This document shows, piece by piece, positions 11,041 to 22,279 of a DNA stretch of 64,000 nucleotides (position 1 is the stretch's first letter; every line of letters starts with the position of its first letter). A program made the translations under genes and the position numbers. Where the stretch lies: the NCBI GenBank assembly GCA_033557465.1, contig CM066034.1:415254159-415318158 (forward strand), written 5' to 3'. The notes under the pieces are model-generated. The model made no database searches, was not told the origin of the DNA, and saw nothing but the letters and a program-made list of their open reading frames with translations. Source of the DNA: Ichthyophis bannanicus (Eukaryota; Chordata; Amphibia; Gymnophiona; Ichthyophiidae).

Positions 11041-12158
11041 ATCTATCGTCTCTGGGCGCTTCAGGTATACAGCTCTCGCCAGAGCTGTGGACCCCCCTCC
11101 CTTCCCCCCACCACGTCCCGGAAGTGATTCGTCAGTTGGAGTTGTGCTCCCCTCTGGCCTGCTGATGAGCATGCCAATGAAGGGGTGAAGAGGGCTCTCC
11201 ACTGATGGGGTCAGCGTCTCCGGAACCTGGAGCACAGTGCAGCATTGTAGGTGTGATGTGGACCGTTGCTGAGGATGTGGCCTCGGGGCAGTTTGGAGCT
11301 GTGCTAAAATCTGGAGTTAAGTCCTTGGTGAAACCAGTGGTAGTAAATTTGGATGCGCTGTGGGAAGCAATTGCAACAGTGAACTCTTCTTTCATGAGTT
11401 CAGTGAGTACTGATGTATTGGGGGTTAAGAATGCTTATTCTGAGATTTCCAATATTCAGGAGCAAAGGCGGGGAAAATCCTCTCAATGGAACAGGAAATG
11501 GAACAGCTCCGGGGTCTCTTGGAGGCCCAGAATAAGGACAGATCTGCGACTTTGAGGAAGATGAAATATTTGGAAAATCAAGTTTGGCATTGTAACATCA
11601 GGTGTTTTAATCTTCCTAGATCTCCAGTGTTGTCAGTGGGAGAGATGCTGAGGAAATACTTTGGGGAGGTATTGAAATTTCCCCTGGAACATTTTCCTTC
11701 TCAGTATCTCAGTTTATGTCTTTGCGGGCTAGGGCTCTCAGTGCTGTTCCTGGAGCTGTTTCCTTGGGGGTGGGACCTAATGGGGTTTTTAGAAAACTCC
11801 CTAGAGGTAATTATAGGGAGATCTACCCTGCTTGTAACTCTGGCTTTGGAGTCAGATAAAATTTTAATTTTTCGTTCATATTTTAAGAACTTCAGTCAGT
11901 CTTTTCTGGGGTCTCAGGTTAGGTTGTTTCCTGATTTGTCACGGGGGTCTCAGTTGAGGCGGAGGGAGTTTATGGGCCTTCGAACTAGGGTCTTGGCTCT
12001 TGGTGCTTCCTTCCAGTTAGTTTCCTGTTAAATATTGTGTTTCCTATAAAGATAAGGTTTATATGTTCTTTGAGCCCAGTCAACTTGTGAAGTTCTTTAC
12101 CGCTAGGGAAGAAGTATCTGTACAGATTGCTCTTGCTTCCCACATGGCTGACGTGTAA
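11041..12158 (+). pseudogene. L1-like ORF1 protein, central and C-terminal part
   Basis: Broken frames read a coiled-coil-like segment (MEQEMEQLRGLLEAQNKDRS near 11486), then KMKYLENQVWHCNIRCFNLPRSP with EMLRKYFGEVLKFP, as in the RRM of L1 ORF1 proteins. The C-terminal domain has FMGLRTRVLALGASF, followed after a frame change at about 12025 by FFEPSQLVKFFTAREEVSV. It ends at the stop codon at 12156. The protein would bind element RNA. The N-terminus lies at 9857, separated by the L2-like insertion. Confidence 0.7.
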
Positions 12159-12397
12159 GTCTTCACCTGCCGTTTATTTTTTTCTTTTGTAAATGGAGGC
12201 TGGGAGTTTTATGCTCTGGCCTCCCATTTGGTTTATGTTTCCTTTATCCCCCTCTTTTTTTTATTGTAGGCTAATTATGATATGGATGTATATTATTTAA
12301 ATTCCAGGTTGTTTTCTTTGACGTATCCTTTATCTTTGCATTCATGGAATTCTTGGATATATATATTTAAACTTTTAATAAATATACAATTTTTAAA

Positions 12398-12590
12398 AAA
12401 AGGCACCAGTCCCAATACAGATCCCTGAGGTACTCCACTATTCGCCTTCCACCACTGAGAAAATTGATCATTTATCCCTATTCTCTGTTTTCTCTCTCTC
12501 AACCAGTTTCCAGTCCACATTGCCTTCTTTTTCATGATTTTTTAACTTCCTCAGATGTACGACTTTGTCAAATGCTTTCTGACGGGGGCA
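12398..12590 (-). mobile_element. CR1-clade LINE copy C, second segment
   Basis: CR1 resumes directly at the duplicated target site with ACAGATCCCTGAGGTACTCC (antisense of the SGVPQGSVLG region) and NWLRERKQRIGINDQFSQW in the minus frame. It fades at about 12590. Confidence 0.85.
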
Positions 12591-13490
12591 GTGAAACACT
12601 GTTTTGGCTGGAGTGGCCAAAGATACCAAGCTCCAGTCCTGCCTCCAAGTTCTCTATTCCTGATGCTATGTTGGGCAAAATATTGGGACCATGACTAAGG
12701 GGCGACTCAAGGCAATCTGGATTGAACCAAACCAAAAAGCCGATTAGATGATATGGAGAAAATGCAAGATGTTTGCACACCAACGAACTAAAAGAGAGCG
12801 AGAACCACAGCACAGTTTATAAAACTAAATTATAACTCATTTTTATTTTGTTGTTATAAACCGCGTTATGGTTCTTGCTTTTTCTTTTTGAACATATATT
12901 TGCATCCACAGAACCCCCTTCAACAGTGGGTTTAGAGCAGAACCAGGACATTCACCCACAGAATTCAATATCTTTAAAAAAATCTGATTCTGATCATCTC
13001 ACTAACAAACATTCTCCAGTACCAGGCATATTGTGAACTAAAACAAAACCCTACAACAAAGTCACTGAGTATCTATAGAGCAAATCTACCATAGCATACC
13101 ATACAATACTATATCAGCATCAACTTCCACAACTCATATAAAGAGCCCATCCAAAAAAAGCATCACTGTAAATACTAGTGGGCCCTGGAACATCCAAACA
13201 CTTATTTACTTATTTGATTACTACAGTGCAGATCCGTACATACAAACTCCATGTTAACAGAACACCTGGCCTCAGTCACACACTCAGAACCCAGACCCTC
13301 ATCAAGTACAGAATAAATGACAACAACCTAAAACAAAAATATGTAGACAAAAATTAAACTGAAACCCTAAGAAGCCAGACTCCACATGCAGTGTAACATC
13401 AGATAAATAAGAGATACAGTTCCCCATACTGTGTAAAATATAAAGTCCAATCACTAAAATGAAAATACAATTATTTTTTCTACCTTTGTT
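12591..13490. other. Unassigned 900-base stretch
   Basis: AT-rich sequence without a recognisable protein or repeat motif on either strand. It may hold decayed repeats. Confidence 0.4.
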
Positions 13491-13494
13491 GTCT

Positions 13495-13793
13495 GACCAT
13501 TTTATTCTCTGATCATGGTTGGGGCAAGGTACTTCAGGCCGGAAGGTCGGTGGTTCAAATCCCACTAGAGGACAGCAACCTTGGGCCGGAAGGACTGGGG
13601 TTTCTAGTCCCACAGATGCTCCTTGTGGTCTTGGGCAAGCCACTTAACCATCCATTGCACATGTTCCCTGTAAGTATTAGTGTATGTGTCTCATATCCCC
13701 GCGTGTTAAATGTATCCCCCAATTGTGTTGTGACCGCTTTGATTGAAGGATAAGGCGGTATACAAAACTGTCTAAATAAATAAATAAAATAAA
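13495..13793 (+). repeat. tRNA-derived SINE with L2-like tail (copy 1)
   Basis: A Pol III B-box-like GGTTCAAATCC lies at 13552-13562 within the phrase TACTTCAGGCCGGAAGGTCGG. The same body (CTGGGGTTTCTAGTCCCA, then GGCAAGCCACTTAACC) occurs in two further SINEs at 20581 and 51829. The 3' end has AAGGCGGTATACAAA followed by TAAATAAATAAATAAAATAAA, like the tails of L2-group LINEs, which suggests mobilisation by an L2-type RT. Confidence 0.75.
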
Positions 13794-13889
13794 TGCTGGT
13801 CCCGATCTGAGGCTTCTGCTTTCCTGTCTTCTCTTAGCTCTCTTTCTATGGTCTATGGTCCATCTGTCATTTCTGATCTCATCTTTTGT

Positions 13890-14178
13890 TTTCTTCACTT
13901 CCTTCCATCAGCCTATTTCCAGTCCCAGTAACCCTCCTCAGTATCAGCCCCCTTTCTAGTCCTCCCCTCAAAGCACTTTCCAATGTCAACTACTTGCATT
14001 CTCAGGACTGCCTCTGGTGTCCATTCTCTTCCAGTCCCTCACCTTCCCCACTGTCCAGCACCTTCTAGTCCAAAAACCATCACAGGTATCATCTCACTTC
14101 CACTCTTGGTGCCACCTCCCCTCCTGTCAGCTCCCTTTCACTCATCGCAACCTCTGTCCATCCCCATTCTAGTGACAT
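13890..14178. repeat. CT-rich degenerate minisatellite
   Basis: Polypyrimidine sequence with recurring CAGTCCC/CAGCTCCCTT phrases. The same kind of sequence resumes at 17863 beyond CR1 copy D, so the CR1 appears to have inserted into it. Confidence 0.5.
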
Positions 14179-14179
14179 C

Positions 14180-14640
14180 CCCACATGTCAGCTGGGTGAA
14201 TGGTGGATGTGAGGATCGCTTGGTATCATGCCTGCCTGGTGCAAAGGTAGCTGACCTCACGCACCACCTAGACAAGGTCTTAGATAGTGCTGGGGAGGAG
14301 TCTGCTGTCTTGGTACATGTCGGAACCAATGACATAGGAAAATGTGGTAGGGAGGTTCTGGAGGCTAAATTTAGGCTTTTAGGTAGGAAGTTGAAATCCA
14401 GAACTTCCAGGGTAGCTTTCTCTGAAATACTTCCTGTTCCACGCGCAGGACCCAAAAGGTAGTCAGCTCTGGAGTCTCAATGCGTGGATGAGACAATGGT
14501 GCAAGGATGAGGGTTTTGGATTTGTTAGGAACTGGGGAACATTCTGGGGAAAGGAGGGGCTCTTCTGAAGGGATGGGCTTCACCTTAACTGGGAAGGAAC
14601 CAGGCTGCTGGCATTAATCTTTAAAAAAGAGATAGAGCAG
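14180..14640 (+). pseudogene. CR1 ORF1, esterase-like C-terminal domain
   Basis: The reading contains CLPGAKVADLTHHLDKVLD, then VLVHVGTNDIGKCGREVLEAKF and VAFSEILPVPRAG. The GTND block is the block III signature of SGNH-type hydrolases. ORF1 of CR1-like elements is known to carry such an esterase domain. The nucleophile-containing N-terminal block is lost by truncation. A stop occurs at about 14460, after which the homologous reading continues in broken form (GWASP...LGRNQAAG) to about 14640. Confidence 0.7.
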
Positions 14641-14859
14641 CTTTTAAACTAGATAATAGGGGAGAGCCGACAGTCATCCAAGAGCGCATGGTTCGGAACA
14701 ATGTATTCTTGAAGGATACTACCAAAAAAATGAAGTTAGGGCACATCAGTAGAGAGGTCCCATTAAAGGTAAAGGTAGCCCAAATGCCCTTGAGTACAGA
14801 GCAGAGGGAGCTTAAAGATTCCAAAGTACCCCTGCCTAACAATAACTAGATGAATATGA

Positions 14860-17476
14860 ATAAAATACAGTCTCTAAAATGCTTGTTTGCAAATGCAAGG
14901 AGTCTAAAAAATAAGATGGGAGAGTTAGAATATATAGCACTAAATGAGAAGTTAGATATGATTGGTATCTCAGAGACATGGAGGAAGGAAGACAACCAGT
15001 AGGACACTGTGATACCTGGGTACAAACTATATCGTAATGATAGAGCTGATTGGTGGAGGGGTTGCACTCTATGTTAGAGAGGGCATTGAGTCACAAAGGA
15101 TTAAAGTTCTACAGGAAACAAAATTCGCTGTAGAATCTCTATGGATTGAAATTCAATGTAAAACAGGGAAGGTGATGGCAGTGGGGTTGCACTATCGACC
15201 ACCTGGCCAGAATGAACAATTGGATGATGAAATGCTCAAAGAAATCAGGGAAGCTAACAAAAGTTACAGAACGGTAATAATAATGGGTGATTTCAATTAC
15301 CCCGGTATTGACTGGGTCAGTGTTACGGCAAGACATGCTAGGGAGATAAAGTTTCTAGATGAAATAAATGACTGCTTCTTGGAGCAGCTGATTCATGAAC
15401 CGACCAGAGAGAAAGCCATTTTGGACATAGTCCTTAGTGGAACACAAGATCAGGTGCAAGAGATAAGGGTGATGGGGCCACATGGCAATAGTGATCATAG
15501 CATGAGTGTGTTTGATTTAATTAATGGAGGAGGGATGGTAAGTAAATCCACATTACTACCTTTAACTTTCGAAAGGTAAGAGACTATGATAAAATGAGGA
15601 AAAAAGTTAAGAAAAAACTAAAAGGAGCAGTTGCAAAGGTTAACGACTTACATCAAGCTTGGGTGTTGTTTAAAAATATGACTATCTTGGAAGCCCAGAC
15701 CAACTGTATTCCACGCTTTAAGAAAAGTGGAAGAAAGTCCAAAAAACTGCCAGCATGGTTTAAAGGTGAGGTCAGAGAGGCTGTTGTTGCCAAAAAAGCA
15801 TGTTTCAGGAAATGGAAAAAAGAGTGAAATGAAGAAAACTGGAAAAAGCACAAGCATTGGCAAGTTAAATGCAAGGCATTGATAAGGCAGGCAAAGAGAG
15901 AATTTGTGAAGAAACTTGCTATGGAAGCAAAAACGCATTATAAAGACTTTTTCAAGTACATTTGCAGCAAAAAAAAAACTGTGAGAGAGTCAGTTGGACC
16001 ATTAGATGATAGAGGGGTAAAAGGGGCAGTAAGAGGGGCAGTAAGAGGGGACAAGGATACAACGGAGAGACTGAATAAATTCTTTGCTTTGGTCTTTACT
16101 GAGGAAGATGTAGGGATGTTACCTATGACTGAAGTGGTATTTAAAGGTGATACTGCGGAAGAATTGAAATAAATATCGCTACACCGAGAAGATGTATTAC
16201 AACTATTTGATAAACTGAACATTAGCAAATCACCTGGACTGGATGGTATACATCCAAGGGTGTTGAAAGAACTGAAATATGAGATTGCAGACCTGCTATT
16301 AGTAATCTGTGAACTATCATTAAAATCATCTGTAATACCTGAAGATTGGAGGATTGCCAATGTAACACCATTTTTAAAAAAGGGTTCCAGGGGTGATCCA
16401 GGAAACTACAGACCGATGAGCCTGCTGTCAGTACCAGGAACAATGGTAGAAACCATCATAAAGAACAAAATTACTCAGCATATAGATAGTCATGGCTTAA
16501 TGGGAGAGAGCCAACATGGCTTTAGACAAAGAAGATCTTGTCTTACTAATCTGCTATGATTTTTTTGAAGGTGTGAATAAACAGGTAGACAAAGGTGAGT
16601 CAGTTGATATAGTGTATCTGGACTTTCAGGTGGCCTTTGACAAAGTCCCTCATCAGAGACTTTTGACAAAACTAAAAAGTCATGGGATAGGCGGTAATGT
16701 ACTATTGTGGATCAGGAACTCGTTAAAAGATAGAAAGCAGAGGGTAGGGCTAAATGGCCAATTTTCCCAATGGAAAAAGGTGAATAGTGGAGTTCCCCAG
16801 GGATGTGTGCTGGGTCTGCTGCTTTTTGACATATTGATAAATGACCTGGAAAAGGGAATAACGAGGGGGTTATCATATTTGCAGATGACACAAAACTATT
16901 TAAAGTTGTTAAAACCCAAGAGGATTGTGGAAAATTGTAAGAGGATCTTGATAAATTGGAAGACTGGGCATCAAAATGGCAGATGAAATTTAATGTGGAC
17001 AAGTGCAAAGTTATGCACCTAGGGAAGAACAACCCAAACTATGGTTACACGATGCAAAGTTCCACATTGGGAACCACCACCCAGGAAAAAGATTTAGGCG
17101 TCATCGTGGATAACATGTAAAATCCCTCCGCCCAGTGTGCAGCGGTGGCCAAGAGAGGAAATAGAATGCTAGGTATCATAAGGAAGGAATGGAAAATAAA
17201 ACAAAGCATATTATAATGCCTCTTTATCGTTCCATGGTGCGACCGCACCTTGAATATTGTGTGCAATTCTGGTCGCCGTATCTTAAAAAGGATATAGCAT
17301 TATTAGAAAAGGTACAGAGAAGAGCCACCAAAATGGTAAAGGGGATGGAAGGATACTCCTATGAAGAGAGGCTAAAAAGGTTAGGGCTCTTCAACCTGGA
17401 AAAGAGATGGCTGAGGGGAGATATGATAGAGGTCTATAAATTAATGAATGGAGTGGAACGGGTAAACGTATATTGA
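14860..17476 (+). pseudogene. CR1 ORF2: AP-like endonuclease and reverse transcriptase
   Basis: The EN domain shows ANARSLKNKMGELEYIALNE and ETW near 14890-14980, then a frame break, GGGVALYVREGIES, the catalytic MGDFNYPGIDW at about 15282 and NSDHSM at about 15490. A linker follows (SGRKSKKLPAWFKGEVREAV). The RT fingers include KSPGLDGIHPRVLKEL and EDWRIANVTPFLKKGSRGDPGNYRPMSLLSVPG. The palm has YLDFQVAFDKVPHQRL and a frame change near 16870, after which FADDTK is read in the next frame. The thumb ends near 17476. Several stops and frameshifts make it inactive. The enzyme would nick target DNA and prime reverse transcription there. Confidence 0.9.
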
Positions 17477-17862
17477 CTGTTTACGTCATCAGAATATAAA
17501 AGGACTAGAGGACGTGCAATAAAGCTACAGGGTAACCTATTTAAGACTAATAAGAGAAAATATTTTTTCACTCACCGTGTAATCAAACTCTGGAATTTGT
17601 TACCAGAGGATGTAGTAAGAGCTGTTAGTGTAGCCAGGTTTAAAAAAGGTTTGGACAAGTTCCTGGAGAAAATGTCCATAAGCCATTATTAAAAGGGTCC
17701 TGGGATATCACTGCTTGACCCAAAACAAGCATTGAGGAACCTGTGTCTTTTGGGGAAACTGCTAGGTACTTATGACCTAGATTGGCCACTGTAGGAAACA
17801 GGATACTAGGCTTGATGGACTTTGGGCTGCCCCAGTATGGCATATCTTATATTCTTATGTTC

Positions 17863-19190
17863 CAGCCTCAGTGCCTCCTCCCTTCCAGCCTCCTCCCCAT
17901 TACCCAGCCACTTACCAGTTGCATCACCAAGTGTCAGCTCCCTTCCAGTCCCCCTTCAGTACCATCCTCAGGTGTCTGCTCCCTTCCACCACCCTCCTCC
18001 GCTCCCGATATCAGCTCCCTCTTTCTCCCGTGACCACTGAGACCTCTATTACACTACCTCTTCCTCACCCCCCAAAAGGTCTGTCTTTTAAGGGCCTGAT
18101 CTGTTGTCTTCTCATTGTCTAATGGAAAAGAAAGCTAAATAAATCAGGTCCTCAATGTGCCATTACAAAGTGCCAACAGAAGGCAGTGACCCTTCTCCTC
18201 CTCCCCTTCCTCCAACCCTTTATAGCTGCAAACTGCACTTGATACAACTTTCTTTTTTGCTCCACATTATCACCATGGCCTGCTAATACATGAAGCAAAA
18301 AAAAAAAAAATAGAATCTCACAGCAGTGGCATAAGTTCCAATGAGATGTCCCCAAGCAAAATTTTGCTGAGGGCCCCCCGTTGTCATGATGGTGCCCCCA
18401 CCTCATACAGCAGCCCCTTTGACATGCAGCGGTGGTGGCAGCAAACTTACTTGATGATCTTTGCCACGCTGCCTCTGCTATTGTACGTTTATTTCATACT
18501 CGGCGAGGAGCTGTTGCCGGGCGTGAAGCAAACTTGCAAGAGCGGAGGCAATGCAGCAAAGATCATAAAGCAAATTTGCCTTGCTGCCTTTCCGCTGCTG
18601 TGTGAGCCCCCTTTATGCTCAGGCTCCTCCATTGCGAGGACTGCTTGGGCAGAAGTTACTCCACTGTCTCATAGCCCCCCACACCACCCAGTGTCTCTCA
18701 TAGACCCCAAGCCATCACCCAATGTCTCTCTTGTCCCCCCAACCTATCATCTGATGTCTGATCTCTCTCTTACCCCCTATCCATCACCCAATATCTGCTC
18801 TCCCTCTCTTGCCCACCCCTGAGCCATCACACAGTGTCTCTCTCTCTCATAGCCCTCCTTCAATCCATCACCCAATGTCTGCTTTCTTTTTTGCCCCACC
18901 TCAGTCACCAACAAGATGTCTGCTCTCTCTCTCTCTCTCTCTCTTGTCCCCACCAACCATTACTTGATGTCTCACCATTGTTCTTTACTCTCACAAGACT
19001 TGAAACAGCAAGATTAGTTTGAGCCGATCATGGTGAAGGAAGTTTGCTAATCTTACTGTTTTAAGTCTCACAAGATCAGCGAACAGCCAAATACGCAAAG
19101 TTTCTTCACCATGCAGCTCCAACTATATGCAGAGCAAATTGTGGTGAGATATCAGGTGATGGCTGGGGGAGGGAGGCAATCAAATCCCAG
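17863..19190. repeat. CT-rich minisatellite region with a CT microsatellite
   Basis: The first part repeats CAGCTCCCTTCCAGTCCCC-like phrases. The part 18655-18980 repeats a roughly 45-60 base unit containing CCATCACCCAATGTCTCTCT. A pure (CT)n run lies near 18922-18942. No gene is supported. Confidence 0.6.
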
Positions 19191-19249
19191 ATGCCAGGTG
19201 TAATTTATAGTCACCATAGTGACCTGACGTGCATGGTTTGTCGAGCCCT

Positions 19250-20575
19250 GCACTATATCAACCAGCTCATCTCTTGCCATAGGTTTAATCGTGTCTTCAA
19301 AAAAATGGAGCAGATTGGTGAAGCAAGGCTTCCCTTGGATAAATCTATGTTTACTGACCTATTAATCATGTCTGTCCAAGTGTCTAGTAATTTTGGGCCC
19401 AATATTTCAAATGAGTAATACAGTTAGCAGAGCTGCTAACCACATTAATTGTGTTGAACGGGATATTCAGCAGCACTAATTGCTGGCTCTACATGCCCGA
19501 TGCTAACCGCTTAGCATCGGGACATGTCGGGGGCATTCTGGGGTGGAGCGGAGGCAGTGCCGATTGGCAACAGAGCAGCGGTGATAATGAGCCACTGCCC
19601 GGTTAGCGATATGCAGCGAAAGCCACACATAGGTTACCCTGCTCTAATGTTCGCCACATATTTCTAACCTGGCAGCAGCTCAATATCGCTATTGTCCTGT
19701 TACTGATCAGAAAAAGCGGCTAACCAGGATATTCAATGCCAGGGCTGGATAGGACCTCGGCACTGAATATCCAGGTTTAATATTCAGTCCGGTAGCTTGC
19801 CGCATTAGCAGCGCTAACCACTGGTGCTGAATGTTGGGCCCTTTGTTCTCAGTAATGGTTCCACCATTTTCCCTGTCTATAGTATCCCAGATCACCTCTG
19901 AAGTCCTTTCTAAATGTAGGTATTACATTGGCCACCCTCCAATTTTCTACCATTAAAATTGTTTCTGGTAGTAGGTTAAAAGTCACTAGTATTAGCCCTC
20001 GACTCATCACCATTAAAATACCCTTTCTACCATGGGTAGCTTCCTCATCTTTGTCAGTAAAGTCCAAAGCAAAGAATTCATTTTGTCTCTCAGCTACAGC
20101 CTTGTCCTCTCTAAGTGCCCCTTTTGCCCTTTTATCTAATGGTCCAACTGACTGCTTCCCCAGCTTTTGCTTCATATGTACCTGAAAAATATTTTTATTT
20201 TAATTTTTTTGTCTATATGGCAAGCTTCTTCTCAAATTCTCTTTTTGCCTTCCTTATCAGTGCCCTGCTTTTAACTTGCAAGTTCTTATGCTCTTTCCTG
20301 TGTTCAGTTCCTTTGCAATTTTTTTAAAGATTTGTTTTTTTGCTGTAATAGTCTCTTGTTCTTCACCTGTAAACCAAGCTGGTTGTCCTTTGCCTTCCTT
20401 CAGGCCTTCTTAATGTATGAGACACACCTGTTAAGGGCTTCCACTATTGTTTAAAAATACAATGACCATTCCTGCTATAAACTCTTGATCTTTGCAACAG
20501 CTGCTTTTAGTTGCTCATTTTCCTCATTTTATCATAGTCTTCCTTTTGAGAACTCAACATTGACACAGTAGCTTT
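19250..20575 (-). mobile_element. CR1-clade LINE copy E, diverged, with nested MITE
   Basis: Minus-strand frames show SVGPLDKRAKGALREDKAV with ERQNEFFALDFTD and ENWRVANVIP, matching the linker and RT finger region of copies D and F (compare ESVGPLDDRG, LNKFFALVFTEED and EDWRIANVTP). The 20180-20570 part is collinear with 57040-57360 of copy F. The target sequence is contiguous across the MITE at 19395-19841. Highly decayed. Confidence 0.7.
19395..19841. mobile_element. Non-autonomous DNA transposon (MITE) with GGGCCC termini
   Basis: The left end GGGCCCAATATTTCA and right end TGAATGTTGGGCCC form an imperfect terminal inverted repeat of about 14 bp. Both ends are flanked by TTT, and the surrounding CR1 reading is restored if the element and one TTT are removed. 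The 447-bp interior is non-coding and contains smaller inverted motifs such as GATGCTAACCGCTTAGCATC. The superfamily is not certain; a 3-bp duplication allows PIF/Harbinger. Confidence 0.65.
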
Positions 20576-20580
20576 TCTTT

Positions 20581-20885
20581 GGGAGGGAGAAGTGGCTCAG
20601 TGATTGGGATAGGTTACTTCAGGCCAGAAGGCTGGGGGTTCACTTTCCACATAGGAATAAGTAACCTCAGGCCAGAGGGACTGGGTTCTCTAGTCCCATG
20701 GCCATGGGCAAACCACTTAACCCTCCATTGCCTCAGGTACACTTAGATTGTGAGCCCTTCAGGGACAAGGGAATAAAAAGTACCTATTCATATATATTTG
20801 TAAACCACTCTGATGCACATAGTAATAGGGCAGCATATCAAGTGCCTAAACCGTAAACCATACTCACTCCAGTTTTTAAGTCAAA
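20581..20885 (+). repeat. tRNA-derived SINE (copy 2)
   Basis: A-box-like AGTGGCTCAGTGATTGG at 20591-20607 and B-box-like GGGTTCACTTTCC at 20637-20649. The body shares CTGGGTTCTCTAGTCCCA and GGCAAACCACTTAACC with the SINEs at 13495 and 51829. The 3' part (TTAGATTGTGAGCCCTTC) differs from copy 1. Confidence 0.7.
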
Positions 20886-20898
20886 TATAATCAAATTA

Positions 20899-21362
20899 CA
20901 GTGCCTTGCAAAAGTATTCATCTCCTTGTCCTGTTTTTTCGCATTATGTACAACGTGGAATGAAAATGGAGGTTCATTTGGATATTAGGTAATGGACCTA
21001 ACAATATAGTCTAAATTGTTGAAGTGAAATGACAATAAAATACTTTGTATATATAAAAAAACAAGTAAAAACTGAAAAGTTGTGAGTGCATATGTATTCA
21101 TCCCTTTTGCTATGAAACCTTTAAATAAGATCTGGTCCAACCAAATAACCTCAGAAGTCACATAATTAGTTGCTTAGGATCCATCTGTGTGCAACCAGTG
21201 TTGCATGATCTGTCACATGATACCTGTATAAATATACCTTTTCTAAAAGGCCCCTGATTCTGTAACACCACTAAGCAAGCAACATGAAGACCAAGGAGCA
21301 CTCCAAACAGGTCAGAGGCAAAGTTATGGAGAAGTACAGATCAGGGCTGCATTATAAAAAAC
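20899..21362 (+). mobile_element. Tc1/mariner-type transposon, left end
   Basis: A TA dinucleotide at 20897-20898 precedes CAGTGCCTTGCAAAAGTATT, a terminus characteristic of Tc1-like elements with IR/DR ends. A second internal copy of the direct-repeat motif (GTGCATATGTATTCATCCC) lies at 21087-21105, about 190 bases inward, where the second transposase-binding site of such elements sits. The element breaks off at about 21362, just after the transposase start; the right end was not found. Confidence 0.8.
21284..21362 (+). pseudogene. Tc1 transposase, N-terminal stub
   Basis: From the ATG at 21284 the reading is MKTKEHSKQVRGKVMEKYRS then GLHYKK. This is the beginning of the first helix-turn-helix (paired-like) DNA-binding domain of Tc1 transposases. 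After about 26 residues the reading leaves the family and a stop follows. The rest of the gene, including the DDE domain, is missing. Confidence 0.75.
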
Positions 21363-22279
21363 CTCTACGTAGCTGTAGATATTGCTGATCGGTGTGTAAT
21401 GCATAAACATTCTGGTGTGACTCACTAGTATTACAGCGCGGCAAAGCAGAGATGATGTTATGCTCTTCAAGGGGATAAGTCTTGCATTGGGAGGGGGTGG
21501 CTATGTGTTTATGTGTCAATATGCTCATGTGGGTATGTGGGTATATATATGTGCTGCCTGCTGTGCTTTATGCATTGTGGATTCTAACTGCAGCGCTGTA
21601 CCTTGTAAGGGTATATGCTTGTACTGTGTTGCACGGGGTGGGGGGGGGGAGAATTGGAGGAGAGGGGGTGTGGAGGTTTGATATCCCATGAAAGGCTGGA
21701 ACTGGGATCTTGATAAATATGATCTTGATATATTTGAAATGTACAGGTGTGGTCTGGGGTTTCGGCCCTGCCCCGCCTTGCCGCTTTGATGTCTCCTCTG
21801 TTCTCTTCCCTTACCTTTATATGTTTATATGTTTGGCACTCTATACTGCATAGTTTATATTTTATATTTTACATCTTTCTGATACTTTACATTTTATACT
21901 TTAAGCTTTACATGAGAGTGGGGGACTAGGGAGAGTAGAAGACAACGTGGGGAGATAGCAGGGCCCAGATAGGTAAGCGGGCAGGGGACCCTGGAGACCT
22001 ATGTGACCTCGAGGAGAGAGAGACCACAGGGTCGCTGAAGGTAGATGGAGGAGGGGGAGGGTCAAAGGGAGGGGAAAAGGAACTCTTGGGAAAGGAAGAA
22101 ACTTGGGAAGGGGTTTGGGGGGGCAGGAGAGGAGGGGTAGGTGCTGTGGAAGGAAAAGACAAGTAGAGGTACTAGTAATCACGTTGCGAGGGGTGGTGGA
22201 CTCTAGGCTGGGAGGAGGGGGACACCACTGAGATGAAGGGATATGGAGTATTAGTTGGAACAAGACTACAGGAATCTCT
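21363..22279. other. Unassigned, partly purine-rich stretch
   Basis: It contains a G-run (GTGGGGGGGGGAGAATTGG at about 21638) and an AG-rich block at 21910-22240 that leads directly into the L1 ORF2 start. The latter part may be the ORF1-ORF2 spacer of that element. Nothing else was recognised. Confidence 0.4.

Larger units (their letters stand above)
9770..12397 (+). mobile_element. L1-like element with ORF1 and no ORF2
   Basis: A 16-base direct repeat AAAAGGCACCAGTCCC flanks this segment at 9754-9769 and 12398-12413, and the CR1 reading on both sides becomes contiguous if it is removed. This is a clean target-primed insertion. It begins with a short 5' UTR and a start codon at 9857 (MGRRKHKQLDL). 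An L2-like fragment follows, then the rest of ORF1, a stop at 12156-12158 and about 240 bases of 3' UTR ending in an A-rich tail. No endonuclease-RT ORF2 exists anywhere in it. In mammals ORF1-only 'half-L1' elements are known, and this resembles that architecture. Confidence 0.75.
14180..17862 (+). mobile_element. CR1-clade LINE copy D, nearly complete ORF2
   Basis: This is the longest plus-strand CR1: the end of ORF1, an ORF1-ORF2 junction near 14650-14850, endonuclease, reverse transcriptase and a complete 3' UTR ending ATTCTTATGTTC at 17862. It is closely similar to copies A and F. It is 5'-truncated within ORF1, at about 14180. Confidence 0.9.
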
